A program made the position numbers and the translations under genes. A stretch of 64,000 bases of DNA from Lolium rigidum (Eukaryota > Streptophyta > Magnoliopsida > Poales > Poaceae): positions 32,389,047 to 32,453,046 of the forward strand of contig NC_061510.1 of the NCBI RefSeq assembly GCF_022539505.1. Direction: 5' to 3'. Positions 23,854-36,568 of this stretch are shown one piece after another. Every line of letters begins with the position of its first letter. Positions within the stretch are counted from its first letter, which is position 1. The notes below the pieces were generated by a model. That model did not search any database, was not told where the DNA came from, and saw nothing but the letters and a program-made list of their open reading frames with translations.

Positions 23854-25342
23854 TGATGTCTACGCACGCTTCTATTCCTGTAGACAGTGTTGGGCCTCCA
23901 AGAGCAGAGGTTTGTAGAACAGCAGCAAGTTTCCCTTAAGTGGATCACCCAAAGTTTATCGAACTCGGGGAGGAAGAGGTCAAAGATATCCCTCTCAAGC
24001 AACCCCGCAATCACGATACAAGAAGTCTCTTGTGTCCCCAACACACCTAATACACTTGTCAGATGTATAGGTGCACTAGTTTGACGAAGAGATAGTGAAA
24101 TACAAGTGGTATAGATGATGGTAATATTGCAGGAAGTAAAGATGCAGTAAAACAGTAAACAAGCGGTGCCAGAAAATAGCTTGCTGGCGTGGGAAACAAT
24201 TCTCTGTGGTGTAACTTATTCAGAAACAAGGCCTAGGGATCATACTTTCACTAGTGGACACTCTCAACATTGATCACATAACTGAATAAACAAATACTAC
24301 TTTCTCTACACTCTCTTGTTGGATGACAAACACCATTCATTGTGTAGGGCTACAAGAGCACCTCAATGCCGGAGTTAACAAGCTCCACAACATTCGATGT
24401 TCATATTTAAATAACCTTAGAGTGCATAATAGATCATTGCAATTATACCGAGAACTAACATAGCGCACACACTGTCACCATTACACTATGAAAGGGGGAA
24501 TAGATCACATCAATACTATCATAGTAATAGTTAACTCCATAATCTACAAGAGATTACAATCATAACCTACGCCAAGTACTACATGATGCACACACTGTCA
24601 CCATTACATCATGAAGGAGGAATAGAGTACTTTAATAACATCACTAGAGTAGCACATAGATGATATTCAACTAGATCACAAAGCTCATGATCACATAAAG
24701 ATCACATGGGAGAGAGAGATGAACCACATAGCTACCAGTATGCACCCTTAGCCTCAAGGGAGAACTACTCCCTCCTCATCATAGGAGACAGCAGCGTTGA
24801 TGAAGATGGCGGTGGTGTCGATGGAGATGCTTTCCGGGGGCACTTCCCCGTCCCAGCGGTGTGCCGGAACAGAGACTTCTGTCCCCCGAATCTTGGCTTC
24901 GCGATGGCGGCGGCTCTGGAAGGTTTTCCGTATCGTGGCTTATTCCTTTAGGGTTTTCGCGACGGAGTCCTTAAGTAGGCGGAAGGGCAGCCTCGGAGGG
25001 GCCCTGGTGGGACCACACACTAGGGGGCGCGCCCCACCCCTTGGCCGCACCGCCCTGGCGTGTGGGCCCCCTGGCTCCCCTCTGGTCTCTCTCCGGTGTT
25101 CTGGAAGCTTCGTGGAAAAATAAGATACTGGGCGTTGATTTCGTTCAATTCCGAGAATATTTCCTTACTAGGATTTCGAAACCAAAAACGACAGAAAACG
25201 AGAACTGGCACTTCGGCATCTTGTCAATAGGTTAGTTCCGGAAAATGCATCATAATGACATAAAGTGTGTATAAAACATGTGTGTATCATCATAAAAGTA
25301 GCATGGAACATAAGAAATTATAGATACGTTTGGGACGTATCA
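23854..25342 (-). repeat. X 5' LTR
   Basis: This is the right-hand copy, 1489 bp, paired with 18,836-20,328. It lies directly outside the primer-binding site. It differs from its partner by a small number of substitutions and short indels. Confidence 0.9.
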
Positions 25343-26738
25343 ATGACCCACAAGTATAGGGGATCGCAACAGTCTTCGAGGGAAGTAAAACCCAATTTAT
25401 TGATTCGACACAAGGGGAGCCAAAGAATATTTGTAAGCCTTAACAGCGGAGTTGTCAATTCAGCTGCACCTGGCAACAGACTTGCTCGCAAGAGTTTATC
25501 AGTAGCAATAGTTTTATATCAGTAGCAGTGGTAAAATATAAGCAGTAGAACAACAAAGACAGCAGTAGTAATTATAGTAAACAACAGGATTAAAATTCTG
25601 TAGGCACGGGGATGGATGAACGGGCGCTGCATGGATAAGAGAACTCATGTAACAATCAAGGTAGGGCATTTGCAGATGGTAATAAAATAGTATCCAAGTA
25701 CTAAACAATTATAGGCATGTGTTCCATATATAGTTGTACGTGCTCGCAATGAGAAACTTGCACAACATCTTTTGTCCTACCAGCCGGTGGCAGCCGGGCC
25801 TCTAGGGAATCTACTGGAAATTAAGGTACTCCTTTTAATAGAGCACCGGAGCAAAGCATTAACACTCCGTGAACACATGCGATCCTCATATCACCGCCTT
25901 CCCCTCCGGTTGTCCCAATTTCGTCACTTTGGGGCCTCGGGTTCCGGACAACAATATGTGTATACAACTTGCAGGTAAGATCATAAAGCAATGAATATCA
26001 TCATGAATTGATAACATGTTCAGATATGAGATCATGGCACTCGGGCCCTAGTGACAAGCATTAAGCATAACAAGTTGCAACAATATCATAAAAGTACCAA
26101 TTACGGACACTAGGCACTATACCCTAACAATCTTATGCTATTACATGACCAATCTCATCCAATCCCTACCATCCCCTTCAGCCTACAGCGGGGGAATTAC
26201 TCACACATGGATGGGGGAAACATGGGTGGTTGATGGAGAGGCGTCGGTGGTGATGATGGCGATGATCTCCTCCAATTTCCCGTCCCGGCGGAGTGCCAGA
26301 ACGGAGTTTTTGGTCCCGAGACGGAGTTTCGCGATGGCGGCGGTGTTCTGGATGTCTTCTGGCGATTTCGTCTAACCCCCGTGCGTTTTTAGGTCGAAAC
26401 CCTTAAGTAGTCCAGAGATGGGCACCTGGGGCTGCCCGAGGCGCCGCCACCATAGGCCGGCGCGGCCCAGGGGCATGCCGCGCCGCCTGGTGGGGTGGCT
26501 GCCTCGTGGCCCCCCTCCTTCTGGTCTTCTGGCTCCGTTATTCTTCTGTGAAAATAGGCCCATTGGAATTAATCCCGGAGATTTTCCTGAAAGTTGAGTT
26601 TCTGCACAAAAAACGAGACACCAGAGCAATTCTGCTGAAAACAGCGTTAGTCCGTGTTAGTTGTATCCAAAATACACAAACTAGAGGCAAAACAATAGCA
26701 AAAGTGTTCGGGAAAGTAGATACGTTTTGGACGTATCA
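25343..26738 (-). repeat. Y 3' LTR, main part (first bases lie left of X)
   Basis: It continues from 18,829-18,835 after the X insertion; ATGAC is present on both sides. It ends ACGTATCA at 26,738 and is followed by the minus-strand polypurine tract. It pairs with 33,754-36,568. Confidence 0.9.
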
Positions 26739-29079
26739 ACTCCCCCAAGCTTAGCTTAGTGCTTGTCCTCAAGCAATTCAGTTAACAACTGAGTGCGATA
26801 AAAGAACTTTCACGAACACATTTGTTCATATGATGTAAATATTCTCATGATATGGACAAGTACTTAGGCACTTCATAATAAGATACATGCAAATAAAGTC
26901 ATCTAATAGCTATGTCAATCATTGAAAAGGTACCAACAAATTAATAATAAGTATCATGAATCATGTCTATCAGCAGGATTGCAATGTTCATAAAAGGATA
27001 TGATAAAGTGGTATCTCGCTTGCCCGTATTTGTATAGCAAAACATAAATGCCCGGGCACCTTTGAAGTTCATGGAAAGATTGGAAGTAGAGATTATCAAA
27101 GATAAAAGCATCAAAGTTATACCACAGTTAGTCACATTTTGGGACAAGCATATTATACTAAGAATGACAGTTGTGCTCTCAAGAAAGTGCTCAAAGAAAG
27201 GATGATGACTCAACATAAAAGTAAAAGACTGACCCTTCGCAAAGGGAAGCAGGGATTAACATGTGCTAGAGCTTTTCATTTTTCTAAAGACAGAAGTAAA
27301 ATTGTTTTGAGAGGTGTTTGTTGTTATCAACGAATGATAGTGGGCACTCTAACTACCTCGTCAACCAGACTTCCAAGAGCGGCTCCCATGAAGGACGTTA
27401 TCTCTACCCGCAAGGTAGATCATCCTTCTTCCCTTTTGTTTACACATGTATTTTAGTTTCATTATGGTTGACACTCCCCCCAACCTTTGCTTACACAAGC
27501 CATGGCTAACCGAATCCTCGGGTGCCTTCCAACATTCTCATACCATGGAGGAGTGTCTATTTGCAAATTAAGTTGCTTACTGATAAATCAGGGCAAAACA
27601 TGTGAAGAGAATTATTGATGAAAGTTAATTAATTGGGGCTGGGAACCCCGTTGCCGACTCTTTTTGCAAAATTATTGGATAAGCGGATGTGCCACTAGTC
27701 CATTGGTGAAAGTCCGTCGAGAGTAAATGACAAGGTTGAAAGATAAAACACCACATACTTCCTCATGAGCTATAAAACATCGACACAAATTGAGAAGCAT
27801 TTTGAAGGTTTAAAGGTAGCACATGAGAATTTACTTGGAATGGTTTGAAATGCCATGCATAGGTATTTATGGTGGACACTCGGAATGACTTGGTTTTCGG
27901 GGGTTTGGAAGCACGAGCAGCATTCCCGCTCGGTACAAGTGAAGGCTAGCAATAGGCCGGGAAGCGACAATCAAGAGAGCGATGACTCGTCATAATCATG
28001 CTTGCGACAAAATAAATTAACAGAGGCATAAAGGTGATACAAGAACTCTGAGGAAAAGTAAATCATCGAGGCTTAATTTACTTTTGTTCAGTCATATGCA
28101 TGCGTGAGCATGTGCCAAGTCGATTCAAGTGAATTATTCAGAGGAGGATACCACAATGTCATACCTATTTATGAATAAAACAATGCAAGCAAATATTTAT
28201 GACATGCTACTCATATTAATAAATTGGAGCTAAACATGAGAGATCATGAACTACTAGACTTTCTTAAATGACATATACCTCACATGAACCAACTAAGCAT
28301 GCTCACATGGATGAGTATATGTACAAAAATGAAAACAAATAGAGTTCATACCAGCCTCTCACCACAGTCGGATTGTCATAGATCGTCATTATTGCCTTTC
28401 ACTTGTGTAGCTTGAATAATATGGAATGAAAACCAAGCTCCAGCCACCGGAGACCACTGAACTCCATAATGAACTTTACAAAACCAAAGAAGAACAACAA
28501 ATATTTTTGGTGTTTTAGAATTGGAAACAAGAACAAAAGGAAACAAGCAAACACAGCAAAATCATTTTGGATTTTCTCTTAGCAAACCAACAATAGCGAA
28601 TAAAGCAAAATAGGAACAAGAAAGCAAAGTAAACAAATGGTAAAGAGAAACAACAGAAATATTTTTGGTCTTTTTGTGTTTTAGGAAAGAAACAAAGCAA
28701 AAACAAGAAAATGAAAACTAAAAGAGTCACATAAACACAAAGTAGCAGAAATTCGTCAAACTTGACAGCAGTACAGTAATCTATTTTTACAAAAAAATTC
28801 CGCTGCTCAAATCGAAAAGTTCTCAACTAATCAAAGTTAGATAATAACCTGGGGAACATGCACAAAAATTGGCTTCACAAAATAACATTCTGGCTGTTTT
28901 TGGGAATTTTTTTGGTATCAGTCCAGAATCTGTTTTCAAACAGCACTTCCCCAAATATCATCTCCCTCTTATTAGAAACCACCTTAAGAAGCTAAACAAG
29001 TATATACAAGTATCCGGCAATTGTAATATGAAATGAATGAGTGATGCCGGTATACCTCCCCCAAGCTTAGGCTTTTGGC
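26739..29079 (-). other. Y 3' untranslated interior
   Basis: This 2.3-kb stretch lies between the extra ORF and the 3' LTR. Its short ORFs share no motif with retroelement proteins. I see only AT-rich sequence and A-rich runs. Confidence 0.6.
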
Positions 29080-30309
29080 CTAAGTGGAGATCAATCCCAT
29101 GGTGCCCATGAAGTGGCACCTCCGTAGTATGACAAAGAAGGATCCCGTTGCGGGTATGTCTCTGGAAGACGCACCAGGATACGTGACGGTGTACCCGTAG
29201 GAGGGCTCGGCGTCCTCGGAGTCATGCTGCTGGTGGAAACCTTGTATCTTCAGCTGCTCATCCACCTTCTCCTTAGAGCGCGACCATGGTCTCCTGTGAA
29301 CACTGAACAAGTCGGCCTGCGGCAAAGAGATTTCCTTCTCATCCCCGTCAATAAACAACATTTTATAAACAATATTTTCTAAACTAGAGTCAGTTGTGAC
29401 AAATTGGTGACTCTTCATAGCAGCAAAATCAAGCCTTATAGGAGTTAATTTCTCATCAGTAGGATCAAGAGGAAGATCTAGATATGCCATAATACGTGAG
29501 GCAACAATTCCTCCAAAAATAGGCCCCTTATTGGATAAACGACGAGCAACAAGAGCACCAAGATGATAAGGTGTTTTCCCAGTAAGTGCAGCAACTAGAA
29601 AAGCAAGATGATAACTAGAAATGTTGCTAGTGTTCTCACTACCAAGAATGCTAGTAGCAAGATAGTAAGCGAAATATCTAATGGCAGGGAGTTGAATGTT
29701 CCTTATCTTGCCGCGCTGAATAGCGCGGTCATCATCATTGGTAACTTCTCGATAGAGCTCCGTCAAAGCTTTGGGGCTTTTCTCAATCTTCTTCGCTGTA
29801 CCTACAGGAGCAATATCCAATGCAGCACAAAAATCTTTCAACTTCATAGTAATAGGCCTGTCATAAATCCTAAATGTAACTGATGGTTTGAAGTGTGTGT
29901 TGTTGAACTTAAAGCTTTCAACAAAGGTTTTAGTTAGCATGTAGTATTGACTCCTCTCATCTTCCATATAGGTAGATAAGCCCACATTATTGATGAGGAA
30001 CAAGAAATCATCAATCATCCCTGCATTACGCAAAAAGTCATAGCATGGAAAAGATGAAGCATTAGGAACTCCATTATCCTCTTCAACTTCGAAGCTCGGT
30101 GTGATGACATCCTCATTATAGGATCGTCTAATTCGAGTGGCTGCCCTTGAGGGCCTCCCCATGCTTGTCATCTCTCTTTCGAACACTTCTCCAAAGGTAT
30201 GGTTATTCATCTTCTTTTTCTGAAATTTTTCAACAAACATTATAAAAGTTGATTTGGAGACATATAAATGAGGGAAACTACTATACGAATTTGATAGAGT
30301 ACTAAACAT
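29080..30309 (-). CDS. ATHILA-ORF1-like retroelement protein in Y
   Basis: An open frame of 409 codons lies downstream of protease, in the place of pol/env. The likely real start is the Met at MNNHTFGEVFEREM, about 33 residues in. The middle part (…CYDFLRNAGMIDDFLFL…, …FNNTHFKPSVTFRIYDRPITMKLKDFCAALDI…, …IQLPAIRYFAYYLATSIL…) has the look of the plant ATHILA ORF-1 / putative plant transposon protein family. Members of that family contain a long helical region and have no proven function. The frame is uninterrupted, unlike the neighbouring gag. It has no RT or integrase motif and no obvious membrane anchor. Family assignment is from memory of motifs. Confidence 0.6.
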   Translation of the reverse strand: MFSTLSNSYSSFPHLYVSKSTFIMFVEKFQKKKMNNHTFGEVFEREMTSMGRPSRAATRIRRSYNEDVITPSFEVEEDNGVPNASSFPCYDFLRNAGMIDDFLFLINNVGLSTYMEDERSQYYMLTKTFVESFKFNNTHFKPSVTFRIYDRPITMKLKDFCAALDIAPVGTAKKIEKSPKALTELYREVTNDDDRAIQRGKIRNIQLPAIRYFAYYLATSILGSENTSNISSYHLAFLVAALTGKTPYHLGALVARRLSNKGPIFGGIVASRIMAYLDLPLDPTDEKLTPIRLDFAAMKSHQFVTTDSSLENIVYKMLFIDGDEKEISLPQADLFSVHRRPWSRSKEKVDEQLKIQGFHQQHDSEDAEPSYGYTVTYPGASSRDIPATGSFFVILRRCHFMGTMGLIST

Positions 30310-31214
30310 GCATCAAAACTAATTTTTACAACTTAGAATAAGCATGCAAGCTCACTTAACATGTTACCTACAGCAGCAAAATATTCAAGATATACTCAAC
30401 CAAACAAAAATCTATTTGGATAATCGGAGGAGTCACATACCGGAGAGCAAATGTGCCAAATTTCAGACAGAAATCTGGGCTGAGCAAAGAGATCGAGAAA
30501 TCCTGAGTTCTTGAGCAAAAACGCGAGTGAGGATGAACTGGTACGAGTTTTTTCGGGAGAGAGAGTGGAATGAGTGGAAGAGATGAGTTAGTGGGGCAAA
30601 GAGGGGCCCACACCACAGGGTGGCGCCCCCCCCTCCTTGGCCGCGCCGGCTCATGGGGGGGCAGCCCTGGGGTGCCCCACTGGTCAGCCCCAGGCACTTC
30701 CAGGTTGCTCTTCGAAAAATAAGACCAACGGTATAATTTTTGTAAATTTTTGAGAATTTCGAAAAACGCACATTTCTGGGTGTTAAAATTATTATTACAG
30801 GACAGAAAAAGATTTTTAAAACCTCTAAACAACTAAGCATCTTGCAAAACAAGTAGTGCTGCAGCGAGTAAAACAAGTGGAGAAAGAAAGAAATGTTGTT
30901 TAGCTCTTCTATGCATATAAAATATACTTGTTAACAAGGTTGATCAAGTCTTGCCACCAAATAATTTTTACATGTCATAAGAAGAAATAAACCTCAAATC
31001 AATCATGTTACCTTATATTGTATTGATATGGATCCAATCACAAGAGTTTAATATTCTTCTTTAGGCTCATATATTGGACAATCAATATCTCCCACTTTGA
31101 TAGATCTCAAATTAGAAATTGTATTAACTCCATATACTTTATCAATCCTCTTGGGAAAATAAACAAGTATGTTCCTTGTCATCAACATTGAAAGTAACTT
31201 TTCCTTTATTGCAA
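30310..31214 (-). other. Y spacer between protease and the ATHILA-like ORF
   Basis: It is non-coding. It contains a GC-rich patch (30,595-30,700), and its 3' part matches the end of W near 53,480-53,570. The site where pol would be expected shows no RT (xxDD), RNase H or integrase motifs in any frame I read. Confidence 0.55.
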
Positions 31215-31709
31215 TCAATAACAGCCTCTGCGAGTATTAAGAAAAGGTCTTCCAAGAATAATAGACATATTATCATCTTCAGGTATTTCCAACACAACAA
31301 AATCAGTTAATATTAAGCAGTTTTGAGTAACTTGAACAGGAACATCCTCACATACACCAACAGGAACAGCAGTGGATTTATCAGCCATTTGCAAAGATAT
31401 ATCAATTGGTATCAATTTATCTAAATCAAGTCTATTGTAAAGAGAAAAAGGCATAACACTAACTCCTGCTCCCAAATCACATAGAGCAGTTCTAACATAA
31501 TTATTCTTGATGGAACAAGGAATAGTCGGTATACCAGGTCGCCCGAGCTTCTTTGGAACCTTGCCATTGAAAGAGTAATTAGCAAGCATAGTGGAAATCT
31601 CCTCATTAGGAATTTTCCTTTTGTTAGAGACAATATCTTTCATATACTTTGAATAAGGAGGCAATTTAATAGCATCAGTCAAAGGGATTTGCAAGAACAA
31701 AGGTTTCAT
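31215..31709 (-). pseudogene. Y protease (retropepsin) region
   Basis: It contains YVRTALCDLGAGVSVMPFSL, the plant Gypsy form of the aspartic protease active-site loop with D-L-G-A, and later ILGRPFLNT, the family's second signature. It is cut from gag by a small deletion upstream and ends in a frameshift after LNT. The same protein in W reads on as AGAVIDCNKGKITF. It would normally cleave the Gag-Pol polyprotein inside the particle. Confidence 0.8.
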
Positions 31710-31713
31710 CCAA

Positions 31714-33667
31714 TCACAAAATATAGTGTTCTTCTTTCTTTGATTTTAGTTTCTTAGCAGGAAAAGGCATTTGCTTTTGAACCCAAGGTTCTCTTTCATT
31801 ACCATGTTTCTTAGCAATAAAATCTTCTTTAGTATACTTTTTATTTTTAGCATGCTTTTCAGGTTCATCTTCAACCTCTTCTTTATCAGAAGTATCATTA
31901 TTATCATTATATTTATCATGTTTATTACCACTTTCAGTTTCAGCATCAGAAATAGAAATACTATTAGGATCATTAACAGGCTCAGAGGATTCTACAACAG
32001 TTTTATGTTTCTTCTTCTTTTTCTTAGAAGGAGCACTAATTTCTTTAGTTCGTTGAGAATCTTGTTCAACTCTTTTGGGATGCCCCTCAGGATATAGAGG
32101 ATCCTGAGTAGAAACACCACCTCTAGTTGTTACTTCATAAGCATGTTTTTCTTTAGAACTATTTTTCAACAAGTCATTTTGCACTTTAGTGAGTTGATCA
32201 ATTTGAGTTTGAACCATATGAAAATGTTTAACAAGCATCTTAACATCATTGGAGGTTCTCTCCACAATATCATGCAATTCACTAATAGCTTGAGAATTTC
32301 TCATTAAATGATTCTCTACTCTCATATTAAAGTTATCTTGCTTAACAATATAATTATCAAACTCATCTAAACATTGATCAGGAGGTTTTGAATACGGAAT
32401 ATCTTCCCTACTAAAGCGTTGAAGAGAATGTACCTCAATCATGGATGAAGGAGGAGTTATCTTACATAAATCTTCTATAGGAGGTAAATTCTTCACATCT
32501 TCAGATTTAATACCTTTCTCCTTAAGCGACTTCTTGGCTTCACTCATATCTTCATCATTTAATTTAATCATACCCCTCTTCTTCAATATTGGCGTTGGAG
32601 TTGGTTCAGGTGTAGTCCAATTATCATGATTCCGGCCTATTTTAGCCAATAATTCTTCCGCTTCATATGGAGTTCTTTTCCTGAAAACACAACCAGCACA
32701 ACTATCCAGGTATGCCCTAGACTCAATGGTTAGTCCACTATAAAAATATATCAAGTAGGTCATGCTTTTCCAAATCATGTCCAGGCCGAGCTCTGATAAG
32801 AGAGCAAAATCTTGCCCAAGCTTCAGAAAATTTCTCTCCATCTTCCTGGTCAAAACTATAAATTTTCTGCAAAGCAATATGTTGAGCACTAGCAGGAAAG
32901 TATTTCCGAAAGAAAACATCAAGCAAACCTTTTGGACTATCAATAGAATCAGGAGGCAAACTATTATACCAAATTTTAGCATCATCCTTTAATGTGAAAG
33001 GAAAAAATTTAGCAACAAAATAAGTACGCTTCTTAATATCATCAGAAAACAAGCTACTCAAAGTAGAAAGCTCATTCATGTGCTCTACAGCACTTTCTTT
33101 TTCAGTACCACAAAAAAGTGTTTTCTCAAGAATAGATATATGAGATAAATCAAGAGAAAAATCATAATCCTTATCCTTAATGTTTATAGGAGATGTGGCA
33201 AATTTAGGATCAGGAGACATTTTACATCTAACAGCACGTTGTGCAATAAGCTTTTTAAGGTTACTTGTACCAGTAGTAGCATTGCATTTATTAATAAAAT
33301 CATCATCAAGTTCCACATAATCTTCATCAAGATCATCACTAGAGTATTCAACAGACTCAGGTGAATTAACAGGTGTAACAATATTTTTATTAGGAATTTC
33401 AGTATTTTTAATTTGTCTAGACCTAGCAATTGTAGCATCTAGAAAAGGACCTAATGAACCACTATCATCAAGCACAGTAGAAGCATCATCAAAATTATCA
33501 GAGGAATTTTCAGTTTCAGCAGAAGTACCAACACGTGAAGCTTGTGGTGGTGAAACAAGTTGACTTATCACAGATGGTGAATCGAGAGCAGCAGAGGTAC
33601 TCAGAGTTGTACCTTTTCTTGTAGTGGATGGTAATATGGCGACTTTAGTATCGCGATGTTTACCCAT
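31714..33667 (-). pseudogene. Y gag, with one frameshift
   Basis: It starts at the ATG at 33,665-33,667 (MGKHRDTKVAILP), just inside the primer-binding site. The N-terminal half is Ser/Asp-rich. The retrotransposon gag core follows (FFPFTLKDDAKIWYNSLPPD … FFRKYFPASAQ … FSEAWARFCSLIRARPGHDL). Near 32,740 an extra T in a T-run moves the frame; the rest (AYLDSCAGCVFRKR…, a coiled-coil-like stretch, then a Lys/Glu-rich tail) continues in 31,714-32,985. W keeps the frame at that point, so the frameshift is specific to Y. Confidence 0.85.
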
Positions 33668-33753
33668 GATGGAGAATTTGCAGCGAACAATATCAATCCA
33701 AGTGAACTTGCAAATAAAGCTATGCTCCCCGGCAACGGCGCCAGAAATAGTCT

Positions 33754-36568
33754 TGATGACCCACAAGTATAGGGGATCGCAACAGTCTTCGAGGGAAGTA
33801 AAACCCAATTTATTGATTCGACACAAGGGGAGCCAAAGAATATTTGTAAACCTTAACAGCGGAGTGATGTCTACGGGTGCTTTTATTCTTGTAGACAGTG
33901 TTGGGCCTCCAAGAGCAGAGGGTTGTAGAACAGCAGCAAGTTTCCCTTAAGTGGATCACCCAAGGTTTATCGAACTCAGGGAGGAAGAGGTCAAAGATAT
34001 CCCTCTCAAGCAACCCTGCGATCACAATGCAAGAAGTCTCTTGTGTCCCCAACACACCTAATAGGTGCACTAGTTCGGCGAAGAGATAGTGAGATGCAAG
34101 TAATATGGATGAGTATGAGTGATAATAGCAATCTGAATAAAATATGGCAGCGAGTAAACATGCAACAAAACAGTAAACAAACGGAGATTCGATGCTTGGA
34201 AGCAAGGCCCGGGGATCCTGCTTTCACTAGTGGACACTCTCAACAATGATCACATAATAGAACCACTCTACACCCTCTTGTTGGATGATGAACACCACTA
34301 ATTGTGTAGGATTACACGAACCCTCAATGCCGGAGTTAACAAGCTCCACAGTATTCGATATTCATGTTTAAATAACCTTAGAGTGCAAGATAGATCAACA
34401 CAATTACACCGAGAACTAACATAGCATGCACACTCTCACCATCACACTATGAAGGAGGCATAGATCACATCAAAACTATCATAGCAATAGTTAACTTCAT
34501 AATCTACAAGAGATCACAATCATAGCCCACGCCAAGTACTACACGATGCACACACTTGTCACCATTACACCGTGCGGGAGGAATAAACTACTTTAATAAC
34601 ATCACTAGAGTAGCACATAGATGATATTCAACTAGATCACATAAAGAGAGAGATGAACCACATAGCTACGGCGGAGCCCTCAGCCCGGGGTGAATTACTC
34701 CCTCCTCATCATGGAGACGAGCGATGGCGGTGAAGATGGCGGTGGAGACGGCGGTGGAGATGACTCCGGGGGCAATTCCCCGTCCCGGCGAGGTGCCGGA
34801 ACAGAGACTTCTGTCCCCCGAATTGGAGTTTCGCGATGGCGGCGGCTCCGGAAGGTTTTCTCCGGTTTCGTCGAACGTGTCGAGGTTTTTAGGTCGGGGA
34901 CCTTTATATAGGCGAAGAGGCGGAGTCGGAGGGTCGACGAGGCCACGACACACTAGGGGGCGCGGCCAAGGCTCGGGCCGCGCCACCCTGTCGTCCGGGG
35001 CCCACGGGGCCCTCCTCCGGCGGCTCTCGGGTGTTCGGAAGCTTCGTCAAAAAATAGGATGCTTGGGCATTGATTTCGTCCGATTCGAGAATATTTCCTT
35101 AATAGGATTTACGGAACCAAAAACAGCGAAAACGAGAACTGGCCCTTCGGCATCTCGTCAATAGGTTAGTTCCGGAAAATGCATAAATATGACATATAAT
35201 GTGTATAAAACATGTAGATATCATCAATAATGTGGCATGGAACATAAGAAATTATCGATACGTCGGAGACGTATCACGGAGTTGTCAATTCAGCTGCACC
35301 TGGAAACAGACTTGCTCGCAAGAGTTTATCAGTAGCAACAGTTTTATAGCAGTAGAAGTGGTGAAATATAAGTAGTAGAACAACAAAGACAACAGTAGTG
35401 ATAATAGTAAACAGCAGGATTAAAATACTGTAGGCACAGGGATGGATGAACGGGCGCTGCATGGATAAGAGAACTCATGTAACAATCAAGGTAGGGCATT
35501 TGCAGATGGTAATAAAACAATATCCAAGTACTAAACAATTATAGGCATGTGTTCCATATATAGTCGTACGTGCTCGCAATGAGAAACTTGCACAACATCT
35601 TTTGTCCTACCAGCCGGTGGCAGCCGGGCCTCTAGGGAATCTACTGTAAATTAAGGTACTCCTTTTAATAGAGTACCGGAGCAAAGCATTAACACTCCGT
35701 GAACACATGTGATCCTCATATCACCGCCTTCCCCTCCGGTTGTCCCAATTTCTGTCACTTTGGGGCCTCGGGTTCCGGACAGCAATATGTGTATACAACT
35801 TGCAAGTAAGATCATAAAGCAATGAATATCATCATGAATTGATAACATGTTCAGATCTGAGATCATGGCACTCGGGCCCTAGTGACAAGCATTAAGCATA
35901 ACAAGTTGCAACAATATCATAAAAGTACCAATTACGGACACTAGGCACTATACCCTAACAATCTTATGCTATTACATGACCAATCTCATCCAATCCCTAC
36001 CATCCCCTTCAGCCTACAGCGGGGGAATTACTCACACATGGATGGGAGAAACATGGGTGGTCGATGGAGAGGCGTCGGTGGTGATGATGGCGATGATCTC
36101 CTCCAATTCCCCGTCCCGGCGGAGTGCCAGAACGGAGTTTCTGGTCCCGAGACGGAGTTTCGCGATGGCGGCGGTGTTCTGGATGTCTTCTGGCGATTTC
36201 GTCTAACCCCCGTGCGTTTTTAGGTCGAAACCCTTAAGTAGTCCAGAGGGGGGCACCTGGGGCTGCCCGAGGCGCCGCCACCATAGGCCGGCGCGGCCCA
36301 AGGGCATGCCGCGGCGCCTGGTGGGGTGGCTGCCTCGTGGCCTCCCTCCTTCTGGTCTTCTGGCTCCGTTATTCTTCTGTGAAAATAGGCCCATTGGAAT
36401 TAATCCCGGGGATTTTCCTGAAAGTTGAGTTTCTACACAAAAACGAGACACCAGAGCAATTCTGCTGAAAACAACGTTAGTCCGTGTTAGTTGTATCCAA
36501 AATACACAAATTAGAGGCAAAACAATAGCAAAAGTGTTCGGGAAAGTAGATACGTTTTGGACGTATCA
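33754..36568 (-). repeat. Y 5' LTR, split by solo LTR Z
   Basis: The segments are 33,754-33,864 and 35,282-36,568. Together they equal 1398 bp, the same as the 3' LTR. The primer-binding site is immediately inside. Confidence 0.9.
33865..35276 (-). mobile_element. Solo LTR Z (X-related family)
   Basis: A 1412-bp LTR starts TGATGTCTACGGGTGC and ends GAGACGTATCA, flanked by CGGAG on both sides (33,860-33,864 and 35,277-35,281). No internal region is present, so it is the product of LTR-LTR recombination. It is similar to the X LTRs over much of its length but lacks several internal blocks and has its own substitutions, a sister subfamily. Confidence 0.92.

Larger units (their letters stand above)
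18836..25342 (-). mobile_element. Non-autonomous LTR retrotransposon X
   Basis: LTRs at 18,836-20,328 and 23,854-25,342 are nearly identical. They start TGATGTCTACGCACGC and end CCA/TCA. TSD ATGAC (18,831-18,835 and 25,343-25,347) lies inside the first bases of Y's left LTR. The minus-strand polypurine tract (AAGCTTGGGGATGC) is at 20,331-20,344 and the primer-binding site (TGGCGCCGTTGCTGGGG) at 23,827-23,843. The 3.5-kb interior has no Gag-Pol domains; it carries one ORF near the 5' end and a long non-coding stretch (20,329-22,941). This fits a large retrotransposon derivative moved in trans. Confidence 0.9.
18829..36568 (-). mobile_element. Gypsy-type LTR retrotransposon Y, interrupted by X and Z
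   Basis: Its 1398-bp LTRs start TGATGACCCAC and end ACGTATCA. The left LTR is 18,829-18,835 plus 25,343-26,738; the right LTR is 33,754-33,864 plus 35,282-36,568. With nested inserts removed both are exactly 1398 bp. TSD is GGCGG (18,824-18,828 and 36,569-36,573). The polypurine tract adjoins the left LTR (minus-strand AAGCTTGGGGGA), and the TGGCGCCGTTGCCGGGG primer-binding site adjoins the right LTR (33,727-33,743), so it reads on -. The internal 7.0 kb encodes Gag, protease and one extra ORF but no visible RT, RNase H or integrase. It resembles the Athila/Tat branch. Confidence 0.9.
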
